Made by a program: the position numbers and the translations under genes
Notes under the pieces: generated by a model
Seen by the model: the letters and a program-made list of their open reading frames with translations, nothing else
What the model was told of the DNA's origin: nothing
Database searches by the model: none
NCBI RefSeq assembly: GCF_000473145.1
Contig: NZ_KI421500.1
Coordinates: forward strand, 992,225-1,056,224
Source of the DNA: Leisingera daeponensis DSM 23529
Lineage (GTDB): Bacteria; Pseudomonadota; Alphaproteobacteria; Rhodobacterales; Rhodobacteraceae
Direction: 5' to 3'
DNA: 64,000 bases
Shown: in pieces, positions 1-9,275 of the stretch
Layout of the letters: every line of letters begins with the position of its first letter
Numbering within the stretch: position 1 is the stretch's first letter

Positions 1-993
1 GCGATGATCGAGGATCTGATCGCCAAGGGCCACGCCTATGCTGCCGAAGGCCATGTGCTGTTCGCGGTCGACAGCTGGAAGGACCGCTATGGGCGTCTGT
101 CAGGCCGGTCCGTCGATGACATGATCGCCGGCGCCCGGGTCGAGGTTGCGCCCTACAAGAAGAACCCGATGGATTTTGTGCTGTGGAAGCCGTCCACCGA
201 TGATTTGCCTGGCTGGGACAGCCCCTGGGGCCGCGGAAGGCCGGGCTGGCACATCGAATGCTCGGCGATGTCCTATGAACTGCTGGGCGAGACCTTCGAC
301 ATTCACGGCGGCGGCAACGACCTGATGTTCCCGCACCATGAGAATGAAATTGCGCAAAGCTGCTGCGCCCATCCAGAGGGTGATTTTGCACGTTTCTGGC
401 TGCACAACGAAATGCTGCAGGTGGAAGGCAAGAAAATGTCCAAATCCCTGGGCAACTTCTTCACCGTCCGCGACCTGCTGGACCAGGGCTATCCGGGTGA
501 AGTGATCCGGCTGGTGTTCCTGCAGACCCATTACCGCAAGCCGATGGACTGGACCGACAAGAAGGCCAAAGAGGCCGAGGCGACGCTGCGCAAATGGCGG
601 GCGCTGACCGCGGGCATCGAGCCCGCGTCCAGCGCTGCTGCCGCGGTCCTGGAGGCGCTGGCGGATGACCTCAATTCCGCGGGCGCCATTGCAGAGCTGC
701 ACAAGCTGGCAGCGGCGGGCGATGCGGCGGGGCTGCTGGCCTCGGCGCAGATGCTGGGGCTGCTGACGGAGGAGATGGGCGCCTGGGCGTCCGCGCCCTC
801 GATTGACCTGTCGGCCTTTGCGGAAAAGCTGTTCAAGACGCGTCAGAAGGCTATGGAAAGCAAGGACTTTTCCGAGGTCGACAAATTGAAGGCGGCTTAT
901 GTTGAGGCAGGGCTTGAAGTGCGGATGAGCAAAACCGGCGTTGAGTTGGTGCCGGGTGCAGGGTTTGACCCTGCCAAGCTGGAGGCGCTTTGA
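1..993 (+). CDS. cysS: Cysteine--tRNA ligase, C-terminal part (5' end outside window)
   Basis: Class I aminoacyl-tRNA synthetase that charges tRNA-Cys in the cytoplasm. The reading frame is open from base 1, so the N-terminal Rossmann half with the HIGH motif lies outside the window. Visible family hallmarks are WHIECSAMS, the zinc/adenylate-region motif [19 protein letters not shown], and the KMSKS loop (KKMSKSLGN, near base 430). A helical anticodon-binding C-terminal domain follows. The stop codon overlaps the ATG of the next gene by one base, so cysS and cimA are translationally linked. Identification is secure; only the 5' truncation by the window edge is unusual. Confidence 0.97.
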   Translation, partial: AMIEDLIAKGHAYAAEGHVLFAVDSWKDRYGRLSGRSVDDMIAGARVEVAPYKKNPMDFVLWKPSTDDLPGWDSPWGRGRPGWHIECSAMSYELLGETFDIHGGGNDLMFPHHENEIAQSCCAHPEGDFARFWLHNEMLQVEGKKMSKSLGNFFTVRDLLDQGYPGEVIRLVFLQTHYRKPMDWTDKKAKEAEATLRKWRALTAGIEPASSAAAAVLEALADDLNSAGAIAELHKLAAAGDAAGLLASAQMLGLLTEEMGAWASAPSIDLSAFAEKLFKTRQKAMESKDFSEVDKLKAAYVEAGLEVRMSKTGVELVPGAGFDPAKLEAL

Positions 994-2627
994 TGGCCAG
1001 GGAACGGCTCTACCTTTACGACACCACATTGCGCGACGGGCAGCAGACCCAGGGCGTTCAATTCTCCACCGCGGAAAAGAAGCAAATCGCGCAGGCGCTG
1101 GATAAACTGGGCGTCGACTATATCGAAGGCGGCTGGCCGGGCGCGAACCCGACCGACAGCGCATTTTTCAGCGAAGCGCCGGACACCCGCGCCACGATGA
1201 CTGCCTTCGGCATGACCAAGCGGGCCGGGCGGTCGGCGGAAAACGACGATGTGCTGGCAGCAGTCATGAATGCCGGCACGCCTGCGGTCTGTCTGGTCGG
1301 CAAAAGCCACGACTACCATGTGACCCACGCGCTGGGGATCACGCTGGAGGAGAACCTCGGCAACATCCGGGCCTCGGTCGCCCATATCGTGGCGCAGGGG
1401 CGCGAGGCTCTGTTTGACGCCGAGCATTTCTTTGACGGCTACAAGGACAACCCGGACTATGCGCTGGCGGCGTGCCGGGCTGCGCTGGAGGCCGGGGCGC
1501 GCTGGGTGGTGCTGTGCGACACCAATGGCGGCGCTTTGCCGGCCGAGGTGAGCCGCATCGTCACAGAGGTTGTCGCAGCCGGAATCCCGGGTGAGAAACT
1601 GGGCATACATACCCATGACGACACGGAAAATGCCGTGGCGTGTTCATTGGCTGCAGTGGACGCCGGGGCGCGGCAGATCCAGGGCACCCTGAACGGATTG
1701 GGCGAACGCTGCGGCAATGCCAACCTGACCGCGCTGATCCCGACGCTGCTGCTGAAGGAACCTTATGCCAGCCGGTTCGACACCGGCGTGAGCCTGGAGG
1801 CGCTTGCGGGCCTCACCCGGATCAGCCGGATGCTGGATGATATCCTGAACCGGGTTCCGGTGCGGCAGGCGGCCTATGTGGGGGCTTCGGCCTTTGCCCA
1901 CAAGGCGGGGCTGCATGCCAGCGCGATCCTCAAGGATCCGTCGACCTATGAGCATATCGAGCCGGGCAGGGTCGGCAACGCGCGGGTGATCCCGATGTCG
2001 AACCAGGCCGGGCAGTCGAACCTGAGCAAACGGCTGACCGACGCGGGCCTGATCGTTGAAAAGGGCAACCCGGCGCTGGCGCGGATCCTGGAGCGCATCA
2101 AGGAGCGCGAGGCGGAAGGCTATTCCTACGACACCGCGCAGGCCTCGTTTGAACTGCTGGCGCGCGCAGAGCTGAACCAGATGCCCGACTTCTTTGAGGT
2201 GAAGCGCTACAAGGTCACGGTCGAGCGGCGCAAGAACAAGTACAACCGGATGGTCAGCCTGTCCGAAGCGGTTGTGGTGGTCAAGGTCGATGGCGAAAAG
2301 CGCCTGTCCGTGAGTGAATCACTGGACGAAACCGGCAGCGACCGCGGCCCGGTGAACGCGCTGGCCAAGGCGCTGATCAAGGATCTGGGCCGCTACTCGG
2401 CACAGCTGGAGGACATGCGGCTGGTCGACTTCAAGGTGCGGATCACCCAGGGCGGCACCGAGGCTGTGACCCGCGTCATCATCGACAGTGAGGACAGCCA
2501 GGGCCGCCGGTGGTCCACGGTGGGCGTCAGCCCGAACATCATCGACGCCTCGTTCGAAGCGCTTCTGGATGCGATCCGCTGGAAGCTGGCGCATGACTGC
2601 GGGGCCGGGCAGGCGGATGCAGTTTGA
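993..2627 (+). CDS. cimA: (R)-citramalate synthase
   Basis: Condenses pyruvate with acetyl-CoA to citramalate, the first step of the threonine-independent route to isoleucine. The 544-residue protein starts with the DRE-TIM metallolyase motif LYDTTLRDGQQTQGV and contains the metal-binding HTHDDTENAVA. It ends with a LeuA-type allosteric dimer domain from about residue 400, as in the CimA family (longer than many HMG-CoA lyases). The ATG at 993 overlaps the cysS stop; a TTG three bases upstream is possible but less likely. Family members may carry 2-isopropylmalate synthase labels, but overall sequence and length favour CimA. Confidence 0.93.
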   Translation: MARERLYLYDTTLRDGQQTQGVQFSTAEKKQIAQALDKLGVDYIEGGWPGANPTDSAFFSEAPDTRATMTAFGMTKRAGRSAENDDVLAAVMNAGTPAVCLVGKSHDYHVTHALGITLEENLGNIRASVAHIVAQGREALFDAEHFFDGYKDNPDYALAACRAALEAGARWVVLCDTNGGALPAEVSRIVTEVVAAGIPGEKLGIHTHDDTENAVACSLAAVDAGARQIQGTLNGLGERCGNANLTALIPTLLLKEPYASRFDTGVSLEALAGLTRISRMLDDILNRVPVRQAAYVGASAFAHKAGLHASAILKDPSTYEHIEPGRVGNARVIPMSNQAGQSNLSKRLTDAGLIVEKGNPALARILERIKEREAEGYSYDTAQASFELLARAELNQMPDFFEVKRYKVTVERRKNKYNRMVSLSEAVVVVKVDGEKRLSVSESLDETGSDRGPVNALAKALIKDLGRYSAQLEDMRLVDFKVRITQGGTEAVTRVIIDSEDSQGRRWSTVGVSPNIIDASFEALLDAIRWKLAHDCGAGQADAV

Positions 2628-3393
2628 CGCTGACCTGACGGCCTGCGCCGAACTGGTGCAGAAGAGCGATCCGGACCGGTTCCTGGCTGCCATGGCCGCA
2701 CCGGTCCAGGCGCGGCCGCTGCTGTTTGCGCTTTATTCGTTTAATATCGAGCTGGCCCGGGCGCCCTGGGCCAGCCAGGAAAGCATGATTGCCGAAATGC
2801 GGGTGCAATGGTGGCGCGACGTCGGCGCGGAGATCGCGGATGGCAAGCCCGTCCGGCGGCACTACGTTGCGACGCCGCTGGCGCGGTGCCTGAGGCCGGA
2901 TCTGGCGGCCTGCATTGACGGCATGGCAGAGGCGCGGCGCTGGGACATCTACAAGGACCCGTTTGAGGATCAGGCCGCCTTCGACAGCTATATCGACCGC
3001 ACCAGCGGGTCGCTGATGTGGATGGCGGCGGCGTCCCTGGGGCCGGCGGATGAGGCAGTGGTGCGCGATTTTGCCTATGGCGCAGGTGTCGCCAATTGGC
3101 TGCGTGCAATTCCGGAGCTGGAGGCCCAGAAGCGGATTCCGCTGCTGGACGGCACCCTGGAGGGCGTGCAAGCTCTGGCACGTAAGGGGCTGGAAAAGAT
3201 ATACAAATCCCGCATGGGCGGCGGGAAGGTTTCGAAACAGTCGGGCGCTGCGCTGCTGGCTGGGTGGCAGGCGGAGGGACTGCTGAAACTGGCCGTCCGG
3301 CAGCCGGAACGGGTGGCCCAGGGCGCGCTTGGGCAGAGCGAGTTCCGGCGCAGGGCCGGTTTGATGTGGCGCACCGCCCTCGGGCGCTGGTAG
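2617..3393 (+). CDS. Squalene/phytoene synthase family protein
   Basis: A 258-residue protein of the trans-isoprenyl diphosphate synthase head-to-head fold. It keeps the family layout (ARAPWASQESMIAEMRVQWWRD near the N-terminus, then DPFEDQAAFDSYIDRTSG). The canonical DxxxD aspartate pairs of true phytoene synthases are poorly preserved, so it resembles the NDUFAF6-like branch whose role in alphaproteobacteria is unclear. The ATG at 2617 overlaps cimA by 11 bases, implying translational coupling; a longer upstream frame is only the shadow of cimA. No crt genes are nearby, so carotenoid synthesis is not supported by context. Confidence 0.78.
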   Translation: MQFDADLTACAELVQKSDPDRFLAAMAAPVQARPLLFALYSFNIELARAPWASQESMIAEMRVQWWRDVGAEIADGKPVRRHYVATPLARCLRPDLAACIDGMAEARRWDIYKDPFEDQAAFDSYIDRTSGSLMWMAAASLGPADEAVVRDFAYGAGVANWLRAIPELEAQKRIPLLDGTLEGVQALARKGLEKIYKSRMGGGKVSKQSGAALLAGWQAEGLLKLAVRQPERVAQGALGQSEFRRRAGLMWRTALGRW

Positions 3394-3410
3394 ACAGACC
3401 TGATCCAAAG

Positions 3411-3438
3411 AAAAAGGCGCCTTGCGGGGCGCCTTTTT
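3411..3438. terminator. Bidirectional intrinsic terminator
   Basis: A perfect 11-bp stem (3411-3421 with 3428-3438, arm aaaaaggcgcc) has A- and T-rich outer ends, so it can end transcription both from the plus-strand synthase-like gene and from the convergent MFS gene. Confidence 0.85.
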
Positions 3439-3456
3439 CGTTTCAAGGATACGTTG

Positions 3457-4674
3457 TCAGGCCTCTTTGGGGCGCAGGACGAGCCACATCAGCGCACCGC
3501 CTGCCAGCACCAGGAAGGGGGCCATGGCCATGTTGACCGCGTTCCAGCCGTCCACCGGATTGCCGCCCGAGCAGTTCATCAGACCGCCGGACGCCAGCGA
3601 GGCCATGGTCACGCCGCCAAAAACCAGCAGGTCGTTCAGCCCCTGCATCCGGCCGCGCTCATAGCTTTCATGGGCGCCGGCCAGCATGGTCGTGGCGCCG
3701 ATAAAGCCGAAGTTCCAGCCGATACCCAGCAGCACCAGAGCAATGAAGAAATTCTCCAGCTCAACACCTTGCAACGCGACGGCGCCGGCGCCTGCGAGGA
3801 TCACCAGACCGGCGGAGACAATTTTCTCGACTCCGAAACGGGCAATCAGGTGGCCGGTAAAGAAGGACGGCACATACATCGCCAGCACATGCCAGGTGAC
3901 CACGTCCGCGGCGTTGCCTTCGGTATAGCCGCAACCGACCACGGCCAGAGGCGTCGAGGTCATCACCAGGTTCATCAGCGCATAGGAGACCATCGCGCAG
4001 ATCACCGCCACCGCGATCACCGGGGTCTTCAGCAGTTCGATCCGGCTGCGGCCCTTGGGGCTGTCCGCGGTGGGGGCAGGCGGTTTCGGGATATCGAGGA
4101 ACAGGAACAGCGCGGCGCCCAGAACGTTGACCGCAATCACTGCCAAATAGGTGCCAAGGAACGGAATGACAAAGGCTTGGCTGGTGGCCTTGACGAGCTG
4201 AGGGCCGATGATGGCCGCTGCCAGACCGCCCGCCATGACGTAGGAAATCGCCTTGGGCCGGAAGGCATCGGAGGCGGTATCGGCTGCGGCAAACCGGTAG
4301 AACCCGTGCGCGCTCATGTAAACGCCGGTCAGCAGGCTGCCGAGCAGGAAGATAGGGAACGAGCCAAGGTACAGACCGTAGGCGCCTACCAGCCCGCCAA
4401 TCGCGCCAAAGGCCGCGCCGGTGAAGAACCCCGCCCGGCGGCCCCAGCGCTGCATGATTGCCGAAATCGGTGTCGCGGCCAGCATCGAGCCGCCGACAAT
4501 CAGGGAAATCGGCAGAGTCGCAAAGCAGGGGTTCGAGGCCAGCGACTGCCCCGCAAGGCCGCCGATGGTGAAAATCATCGGCATCTGCGCGCCAAGGATC
4601 GCCTGCGCCAGCACCAGGATGGCGACGTTTTTCTTGGCGACGGTGTCGCTGGGGGTGGTCATGCTCATGGTCAT
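3457..4674 (-). CDS. Major facilitator superfamily transporter
   Basis: A 405-residue inner-membrane protein with about 12 hydrophobic segments. The MFS loop 2-3 signature is visible as a basic-Gly stretch (QRWGRRAGFFTGAAFGAIGG). A cytoplasmic linker at about residues 200-215 (PKPPAPTADSPKGRSR) separates the two six-helix halves. Substrate cannot be deduced; riboflavin-type (RfnT-like) MFS proteins of alphaproteobacteria are one possibility. Several in-frame ATGs lie at the start, so the exact first residue is uncertain by a few codons. It is convergent with the synthase-like gene and divergent from the DNA glycosylase. Confidence 0.85.
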   Translation of the reverse strand: MTMSMTTPSDTVAKKNVAILVLAQAILGAQMPMIFTIGGLAGQSLASNPCFATLPISLIVGGSMLAATPISAIMQRWGRRAGFFTGAAFGAIGGLVGAYGLYLGSFPIFLLGSLLTGVYMSAHGFYRFAAADTASDAFRPKAISYVMAGGLAAAIIGPQLVKATSQAFVIPFLGTYLAVIAVNVLGAALFLFLDIPKPPAPTADSPKGRSRIELLKTPVIAVAVICAMVSYALMNLVMTSTPLAVVGCGYTEGNAADVVTWHVLAMYVPSFFTGHLIARFGVEKIVSAGLVILAGAGAVALQGVELENFFIALVLLGIGWNFGFIGATTMLAGAHESYERGRMQGLNDLLVFGGVTMASLASGGLMNCSGGNPVDGWNAVNMAMAPFLVLAGGALMWLVLRPKEA

Positions 4675-4769
4675 GTGGGATGCGTAACTGTGAATATGTC
4701 GATGGGCAAGCCAGCGGAAATGAATTGGCGTTCACGCTTTCTTTCAACAGCGGTCAATCAGGGGGTGAC

Positions 4770-5429
4770 GTGGCGTCAGAAATGCAAACCTTCCATCCGC
4801 GCGCGGGCCGGATCATCCAGTGCGATGCCTGCGTGTCCGAAGGCGCGGACTGGCTGGCAGCGCAGGACAGCCGGTTTGCCCGTGCGCTGGAACTGACCGG
4901 CGCGCTTCCGCTCAGGCGCAGGCCGGATGGCTTTGCGGAACTGCTGAGTGCGATTGTCAGCCAGCAAGTCAGCGTGGCCTCGGCCAATGCGATCTGGACG
5001 CGGATGAAAGCGGCAAGGCTTACCGGGCCGCGCAAGATCCTTTGGGCCGCGGATGACGATCTGCGCGCCGCTGGCCTCAGCCGTCAGAAAATCCGGTATG
5101 CCCGGGCGCTGGCGGAGGCGCGCATTGATTACAATGCCTTGCGAAGCGCCCCTGATGCAGAGGTGATTGCAACGCTGGTCCAGGTTCCCGGGATTGGCCA
5201 GTGGACGGCGGAGATTTATGCGATGTTTTCGCTGGGCCGGGCCGATGTGTTTGCCCATGGTGATCTGGCCTTGCAGGAGGCGGCCCGGGTGCTGTTCGAT
5301 CTGCCCGCCCGCCCCAAGGAAAAGGAGATGCGGCAGCTGGCCGAAGCCTGGTCGCCGTGGCGGTCGGTTGCGGCGCGCATTCTCTGGGCCTATTACCGGG
5401 TGGCGAAGGACAGGGAAGGGATCCGATGA
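4770..5429 (+). CDS. DNA-3-methyladenine glycosylase II family (AlkA-like, HhH-GPD)
   Basis: Base-excision repair glycosylase that removes alkylated purines. The helix-hairpin-helix and catalytic loop are clear: LVQVPGIGQWTAEIYAM followed by the aspartate of AHGDLALQ. At 219 residues it lacks the N-terminal AlkA domain of the E. coli enzyme, like many short alphaproteobacterial homologues. I chose the GTG at 4770 because an aggggg Shine-Dalgarno-like run precedes it; the ATG at 4782 lacks a good ribosome site but is the alternative. The stop overlaps the next ATG (ATGA), so repair and esterase genes are coupled. Confidence 0.88.
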   Translation: MASEMQTFHPRAGRIIQCDACVSEGADWLAAQDSRFARALELTGALPLRRRPDGFAELLSAIVSQQVSVASANAIWTRMKAARLTGPRKILWAADDDLRAAGLSRQKIRYARALAEARIDYNALRSAPDAEVIATLVQVPGIGQWTAEIYAMFSLGRADVFAHGDLALQEAARVLFDLPARPKEKEMRQLAEAWSPWRSVAARILWAYYRVAKDREGIR

Positions 5430-6091
5430 CTCGTGTATTGACTGCCGGCCGCAAGGAGCCGGTTTCCGGCGAAACCCGCTCGATTGTTGTGTTCCTGCAT
5501 GGCTATGGCGCCAACGGGGCCGACCTGCTGGGTCTGGCCGATCCGCTGGGGGAGCATCTGCCGGATACGCTGTTTGTGGCCCCCGATGCGCCTGAGGCCT
5601 GCGCCGGTGCGCCCTTCGGGTTCCAATGGTTCCCGATTCCCTGGATCGACGGATCCTCGGAAGAGGAAAGCATGCGCGGAATGCAGTCCGCGATCGAAGA
5701 CCTGAACGCCTTTCTGGATGCGCTGATGGTGGACGAGGATGTGCTGCCGGAACAGGTCGTGCTGTTCGGATTCAGCCAGGGCACCATGATGAGCCTGCAT
5801 GTGGCCCCCCGCCGCGAGGACGCGGTGGCAGGGATCGTCGCATTCTCCGGCCGCCTGCTGGAGCCGGAACTGCTGAAAGACGAAGCCATCTCCAGGATGC
5901 CGGTGCTGCTGGTGCATGGGGATCAGGATGATGTGGTGCCCGTGCAGTCGCTGCCCGAGGCCGCAGAAGCGCTGCAGGAGGCGGGCTTCCAGGATGTCTT
6001 TGCCCATATCCAGAAAGGCACCGCCCATGGCATCGCGCCGGACGGGCTGAGCGTGGCACTGGCGTTCATGCGCGACAAGCTTGGCCTTTAA
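5426..6091 (+). CDS. Alpha/beta hydrolase, phospholipase/carboxylesterase family
   Basis: A 221-residue cytoplasmic serine hydrolase. It shows the oxyanion region VVFLHGYGANG, the nucleophile elbow GFSQG (Ser about 117), an aspartate in VHGDQDDVVP and a histidine in GTAHGIAP, i.e. a complete catalytic triad in the order of the acyl-protein-thioesterase-like family. The start at 5426 overlaps the glycosylase stop by four bases. The physiological substrate is unknown; short-chain esters or lysophospholipids are typical for the family. Confidence 0.88.
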   Translation: MTRVLTAGRKEPVSGETRSIVVFLHGYGANGADLLGLADPLGEHLPDTLFVAPDAPEACAGAPFGFQWFPIPWIDGSSEEESMRGMQSAIEDLNAFLDALMVDEDVLPEQVVLFGFSQGTMMSLHVAPRREDAVAGIVAFSGRLLEPELLKDEAISRMPVLLVHGDQDDVVPVQSLPEAAEALQEAGFQDVFAHIQKGTAHGIAPDGLSVALAFMRDKLGL

Positions 6092-6128
6092 AGCATTGAG
6101 AAATCCGGCCTTCCGACCCGTCGGGAGG

Positions 6129-6551
6129 TCAGGATTCCCACAGGTGCGGTTCGGCGATTTCCAGTGAATTGCCGACCGGATCGCGGAAGTAGATGGAGCG
6201 CGCGCCGCTTGGCCAGTCGAACTCCGCCTCAATCGCGATGCCCGCCGCCACGAGCCGGGCGCGCATGAGCAGCAGCCTTTCTCTTGGCTGGGCAAAGCAC
6301 ACATGCCCCGGACCGCGGGCACCATGCGGCGGTACCGGCAGACGCGGGTTTCCCGGTGGTTTTACCGTTTCTTCAGCGTTGAACAGCAGCAGAACTGACG
6401 TGCCGCAGCGGAAAAAGACATGCCGGTTGGCCACCCGCTGGATACGCTCCAGCCCCAGAATGCCGCCATAGAACGCCTCTGCTGAGTCGAGGTCGCCGAC
6501 GTAGAGCGACGCTTCGAGAATGGCGTTGGGGGCGGGGGCGGGCGGCAGCAT
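6129..6551 (-). CDS. VOC family (glyoxalase/bleomycin-resistance fold) protein
   Basis: A 140-residue vicinal-oxygen-chelate protein with one complete beta-alpha-beta-beta-beta pair: an N-terminal strand with ASLYVGDLDSAEAFYGG and a C-terminal SIYFRDPVGNSLEIAEP, the latter carrying the usual metal-ligand glutamate. A mid-sequence GHVCF provides a histidine. The ATG at 6551 was chosen because the upstream extension is low-complexity and lies over the neighbouring gene. Reaction unknown: dioxygenase, lyase or resistance roles are all possible in this family. Confidence 0.82.
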   Translation of the reverse strand: MLPPAPAPNAILEASLYVGDLDSAEAFYGGILGLERIQRVANRHVFFRCGTSVLLLFNAEETVKPPGNPRLPVPPHGARGPGHVCFAQPRERLLLMRARLVAAGIAIEAEFDWPSGARSIYFRDPVGNSLEIAEPHLWES

Positions 6552-6564
6552 GGCTGAAAGGCTA

Positions 6565-7218
6565 TCAGCGGCGGCGGGGCCTGTCACCTTTTGGCGGCCG
6601 CGCAGCGGATGGTTTGGGTCTGCGGGGCGGCTTTTGCGAAGGCTTCGGCGGCCCTGGAACACGCGGCGGCTCCACATCCTCCCACGCGCCCTGCGCCAGC
6701 CCGTCCAGGGTCCAGGCACCGATGCTGTAGCGGATCAGGCGCAGCGTCGGATGCCCCACTGCAGCTGTCATCCGGCGCACCTGCCGGTTGCGGCCCTCGC
6801 GGAGGGTCAGCGCAATCCAGCTGTCGGGGACGGTCTTGCGCACCCGCACCGGCGGGGTGCGCGCCCACAGTCCCGTCGGCTCCGGCATCAGCCGGACCTT
6901 AGCGGGCCTGGTTATTCCGTCTTTCAGTTCAACACCTTCCGCCAGGTTTTTCAGCGCCTCCTGGTCCGGGATACCCTCCACCTGCACCCAATAGGTCTTG
7001 TCCATCTTGTGTTTGGGGTCGGTGATCCAGGCCTGCAAACGGCCGTTGTCGGTCAGCAGCATGAGGCCCTCGCTGTCGCGGTCCAGCCGGCCGGCCGCAT
7101 AAACGCCAGGGCAGTCGATATACTTGCTCAGCGTCGCCCGCGGGCTGTCCTGACTGCCGCTGTCAGTGAACTGGGGCAGCACATCATAGGGTTTGTTGAA
7201 ACGGATCAGACGGGTCAT
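6565..7218 (-). CDS. rluE: 23S rRNA pseudouridine synthase, RluE/RsuA type
   Basis: Isomerises a uridine of 23S rRNA (U2457 in E. coli numbering for RluE). The motif [14 protein letters not shown] carries the catalytic aspartate (about residue 46), and [20 protein letters not shown] is the C-terminal family signature. There is no N-terminal S4 domain, which favours RluE over RsuA/RluB. A basic, proline-rich tail of about 30 residues ([20 protein letters not shown]) is probably disordered and RNA-binding. Its stop is 13 bases from the start of the VOC gene, suggesting co-transcription. Confidence 0.9.
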   Translation of the reverse strand: MTRLIRFNKPYDVLPQFTDSGSQDSPRATLSKYIDCPGVYAAGRLDRDSEGLMLLTDNGRLQAWITDPKHKMDKTYWVQVEGIPDQEALKNLAEGVELKDGITRPAKVRLMPEPTGLWARTPPVRVRKTVPDSWIALTLREGRNRQVRRMTAAVGHPTLRLIRYSIGAWTLDGLAQGAWEDVEPPRVPGPPKPSQKPPRRPKPSAARPPKGDRPRRR

Positions 7219-7273
7219 GGAACGGCAATAGGCGGGCGGCGGCCGCAGGGCAAGTGGGCCAAGACCGCGCCCC

Positions 7274-7282
7274 TGTGGATAA
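7274..7282 (-). promoter_or_regulatory. DnaA box (consensus match)
   Basis: The plus strand reads TGTGGATAA, the exact complement of the DnaA box TTATCCACA. A one-mismatch copy (TGTGGATCA) lies at 7330-7338, in the same intergenic region just upstream of the HNH-gene promoter. The match is direct; binding is inferred. Confidence 0.45.
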
Positions 7283-7345
7283 GTGTCACCCTGCTGTCAC
7301 GGAATCAGCGCAGATTGCTCGCGACATATTGTGGATCATCAGGGC

Positions 7346-7373
7346 TTGTCAGGCGCTAACCACGATATATAGT
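7346..7373 (+). promoter_or_regulatory. Probable sigma-70-type promoter of the HNH gene
   Basis: TTGTCA (7346-7351), a 16-base spacer and TATAGT (7368-7373) give five of six matches at each hexamer. The start of transcription would fall near 7380, leaving a 5' leader of about 67 bases before the HNH endonuclease ATG. Confidence 0.6.
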
Positions 7374-7447
7374 CAAAGTCAGGCTGGGGCGGGTTCCCCG
7401 CTCTGGTTCCGCAACACGGAAGATCAGGGCGAGGAAGACGTTCAACA

Positions 7448-8032
7448 ATGGATGGCGATTTCAGAGCAGAGTTTGTCAGATCTCCGGGCGCGCTGAAGCA
7501 GCACCCGGCGCTGGTGCTGAACGCGGATTACCGGCCGCTCTCTTATTACCCTTTGTCTTTGTGGACCTGGCAGGACGCGGTCAAGGCCGCCTGGCTGGAC
7601 AGGGTCGCCATCGTCGCCGAATATGACGAGGTGGTGCACAGTCCGAGCACCGAGATCCGAATACCGTCCGTGGTGGTCCTGAAAGACTATGTAAAACCTC
7701 AAAAGCGCGTGGCCTTCACGCGCTTTAATTTGTTTTTGCGGGACGAATTCCGCTGCCAGTACTGCGGCAGCAAGGGCGATCTTACCTTTGACCACGTGGT
7801 GCCGCGCGCATCCGGAGGGGTGACCAGCTGGGAAAACGTGGTCGCGGCGTGCAGTCCCTGCAATCTTAGGAAAGGGTCCAAGTCACTGCACCGGGCCGGC
7901 ATGTCGCTGCGCAAGCCGCCGCGGCGGCCGGGGGCGGAGGAGCTGCGCAACACCGGGCGCAAGTTCCCGCCAAACCACCTGCATGAAAGCTGGATGGACT
8001 TCCTGTACTGGGATACTGAGCTGGACGCCTAA
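7448..8032 (+). CDS. HNH endonuclease family protein
   Basis: A 194-residue protein with an HNH fold in its middle: CQYCG, then DHVVPRASGG (the catalytic/metal His), then NVVAACSPCNLRKG. The two CxxC pairs form the zinc knuckle. The N-terminal half (residues 20-90) is the conserved region of a family widespread in Rhodobacteraceae, so this is a housekeeping lineage gene rather than a homing nuclease. A strong promoter and DnaA boxes precede it. Its biological substrate is not known. Confidence 0.88.
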   Translation: MDGDFRAEFVRSPGALKQHPALVLNADYRPLSYYPLSLWTWQDAVKAAWLDRVAIVAEYDEVVHSPSTEIRIPSVVVLKDYVKPQKRVAFTRFNLFLRDEFRCQYCGSKGDLTFDHVVPRASGGVTSWENVVAACSPCNLRKGSKSLHRAGMSLRKPPRRPGAEELRNTGRKFPPNHLHESWMDFLYWDTELDA

Positions 8033-8228
8033 GCGAAACAGCGCGACATCTCGGGACAAGGGGTCCGGCCTCCTTATCTGTGTGTCTGCGTTAGGCGAGG
8101 CAGCTGCACAGATCCCCATGCGCAGTGCCGGCAGATGCCGCTGGCTGCGGCAAACAGTCAAGGAGGCCGGAGGTGCCGGCGGCCTCAGTTCAACGGGCCG
8201 CCTTTGCTGGGTGTGAGGGTGCGGCCTG

Positions 8229-9275
8229 TCAGGGTTTGGCGCGCTGAAGCATGCCGAACAGATCGCGCGGATCGTCCGGGTCAGCAAGCATGTCGAGATC
8301 GATGAAATAATCGGTGCCCTTGATGCGGTCGCGGATATACCGCAGGGCCGAGAAATCCTCGATGGCAAAGCCGACGCTGTCGAACAGGGTGATCTGGCGG
8401 TCGCCGGTGCGGCCCGGTTTCCTGCCTGCAATCACTTCCCACAATTCGGTCACGGCGAAATCTTCCGGCATCTGCTGGATTTCGCCCTCGATCCGGGTTT
8501 GCGGCGGGTATTCGACAAAGACCTCGGAGCGGCTGAGGATGCCGGGCGCCAGTTCGGTTTTGCCGGGGCAGTCGCCCCCGATCGCGTTGATGTGGACGCC
8601 GCTGCCGACCATGTTATCGGTCAGGATGGTCGCATACTGCTTGTCCGCGGTGCAGGTGGTGAGGATCTGCGCGCCTTCGATCGCTTCTTCGGGCGTCTTG
8701 CAGGAGACAACCTCAATCCCCATTCCCTGCAAATTGCGGGCGCATTTCTCGGTCGCCGCCGGGTCCTTGTCAAAGAGGCGCACGGATCTCAGGCCGATGA
8801 TCGCCTTCATTGCCAGCGTCTGGAATTCGGACTGGGCACCGTTGCCGATCATCGCCATCGTGGTCGCCCCCTTTGGTGCCAGATACTTGGCGGCCATTGC
8901 TGAGGTGGCGGCGGTACGCAGCGCGGTCAAGATGGTCATTTCCGTCAGCAGCACCGGATAGCCGGTATAGACATCCGCCAGCAGGCCGAAGGCGGTGACG
9001 GTCTGCAGCCCTTCAGAGGTGTTCTTGGGGTGGCCGTTCACATATTTGAAGCCATAGGCCTCGCCATCGGAGGTCGGCATCAGCTCGATCACCCCGACGT
9101 CGGAATGGCTGGCGACGCGCGGGGTCTTGTCAAACAGCTCCCAGCGCTTGAAGTCTTCTTCGACATAGTCCGCCAGATCGCGCATCATCTGCTCGATACC
9201 GACGTGATGAATGAGGCGCATCATGTTGTCAACGCTGACAAAAGGCACCAGCGCCTTGTCCGAAGGCTGTGTCAT
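8229..9275 (-). CDS. ocd: Ornithine cyclodeaminase
   Basis: Converts L-ornithine to L-proline and ammonia with tightly bound NAD+. The 348-residue protein has the Rossmann nucleotide loop AMIGNGAQSEFQ (about residue 140), substrate-side motifs around VNGHPKN, and the mu-crystallin/OCD architecture. It is the last gene of a three-gene operon: its ATG overlaps the stop of the CtlX-like gene by four bases. With arginase upstream, the operon encodes arginine to ornithine to proline conversion. Identification is strong, and length is normal for bacterial OCD. Confidence 0.93.
   Translation of the reverse strand: MTQPSDKALVPFVSVDNMMRLIHHVGIEQMMRDLADYVEEDFKRWELFDKTPRVASHSDVGVIELMPTSDGEAYGFKYVNGHPKNTSEGLQTVTAFGLLADVYTGYPVLLTEMTILTALRTAATSAMAAKYLAPKGATTMAMIGNGAQSEFQTLAMKAIIGLRSVRLFDKDPAATEKCARNLQGMGIEVVSCKTPEEAIEGAQILTTCTADKQYATILTDNMVGSGVHINAIGGDCPGKTELAPGILSRSEVFVEYPPQTRIEGEIQQMPEDFAVTELWEVIAGRKPGRTGDRQITLFDSVGFAIEDFSALRYIRDRIKGTDYFIDLDMLADPDDPRDLFGMLQRAKP

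Noticed and set aside
3454..4896. Long plus-strand frame opposite the MFS transporter
   Set aside because: It is an antisense shadow: the minus strand encodes a clear 12-helix transporter, whereas this frame is polar and His/Gln/Arg-rich.
7261..7340. Replication origin suggested by DnaA boxes
   Set aside because: Only two boxes, no AT-rich unwinding stretch, and no dnaA, gidA or parAB neighbours; a regulatory role is simpler.
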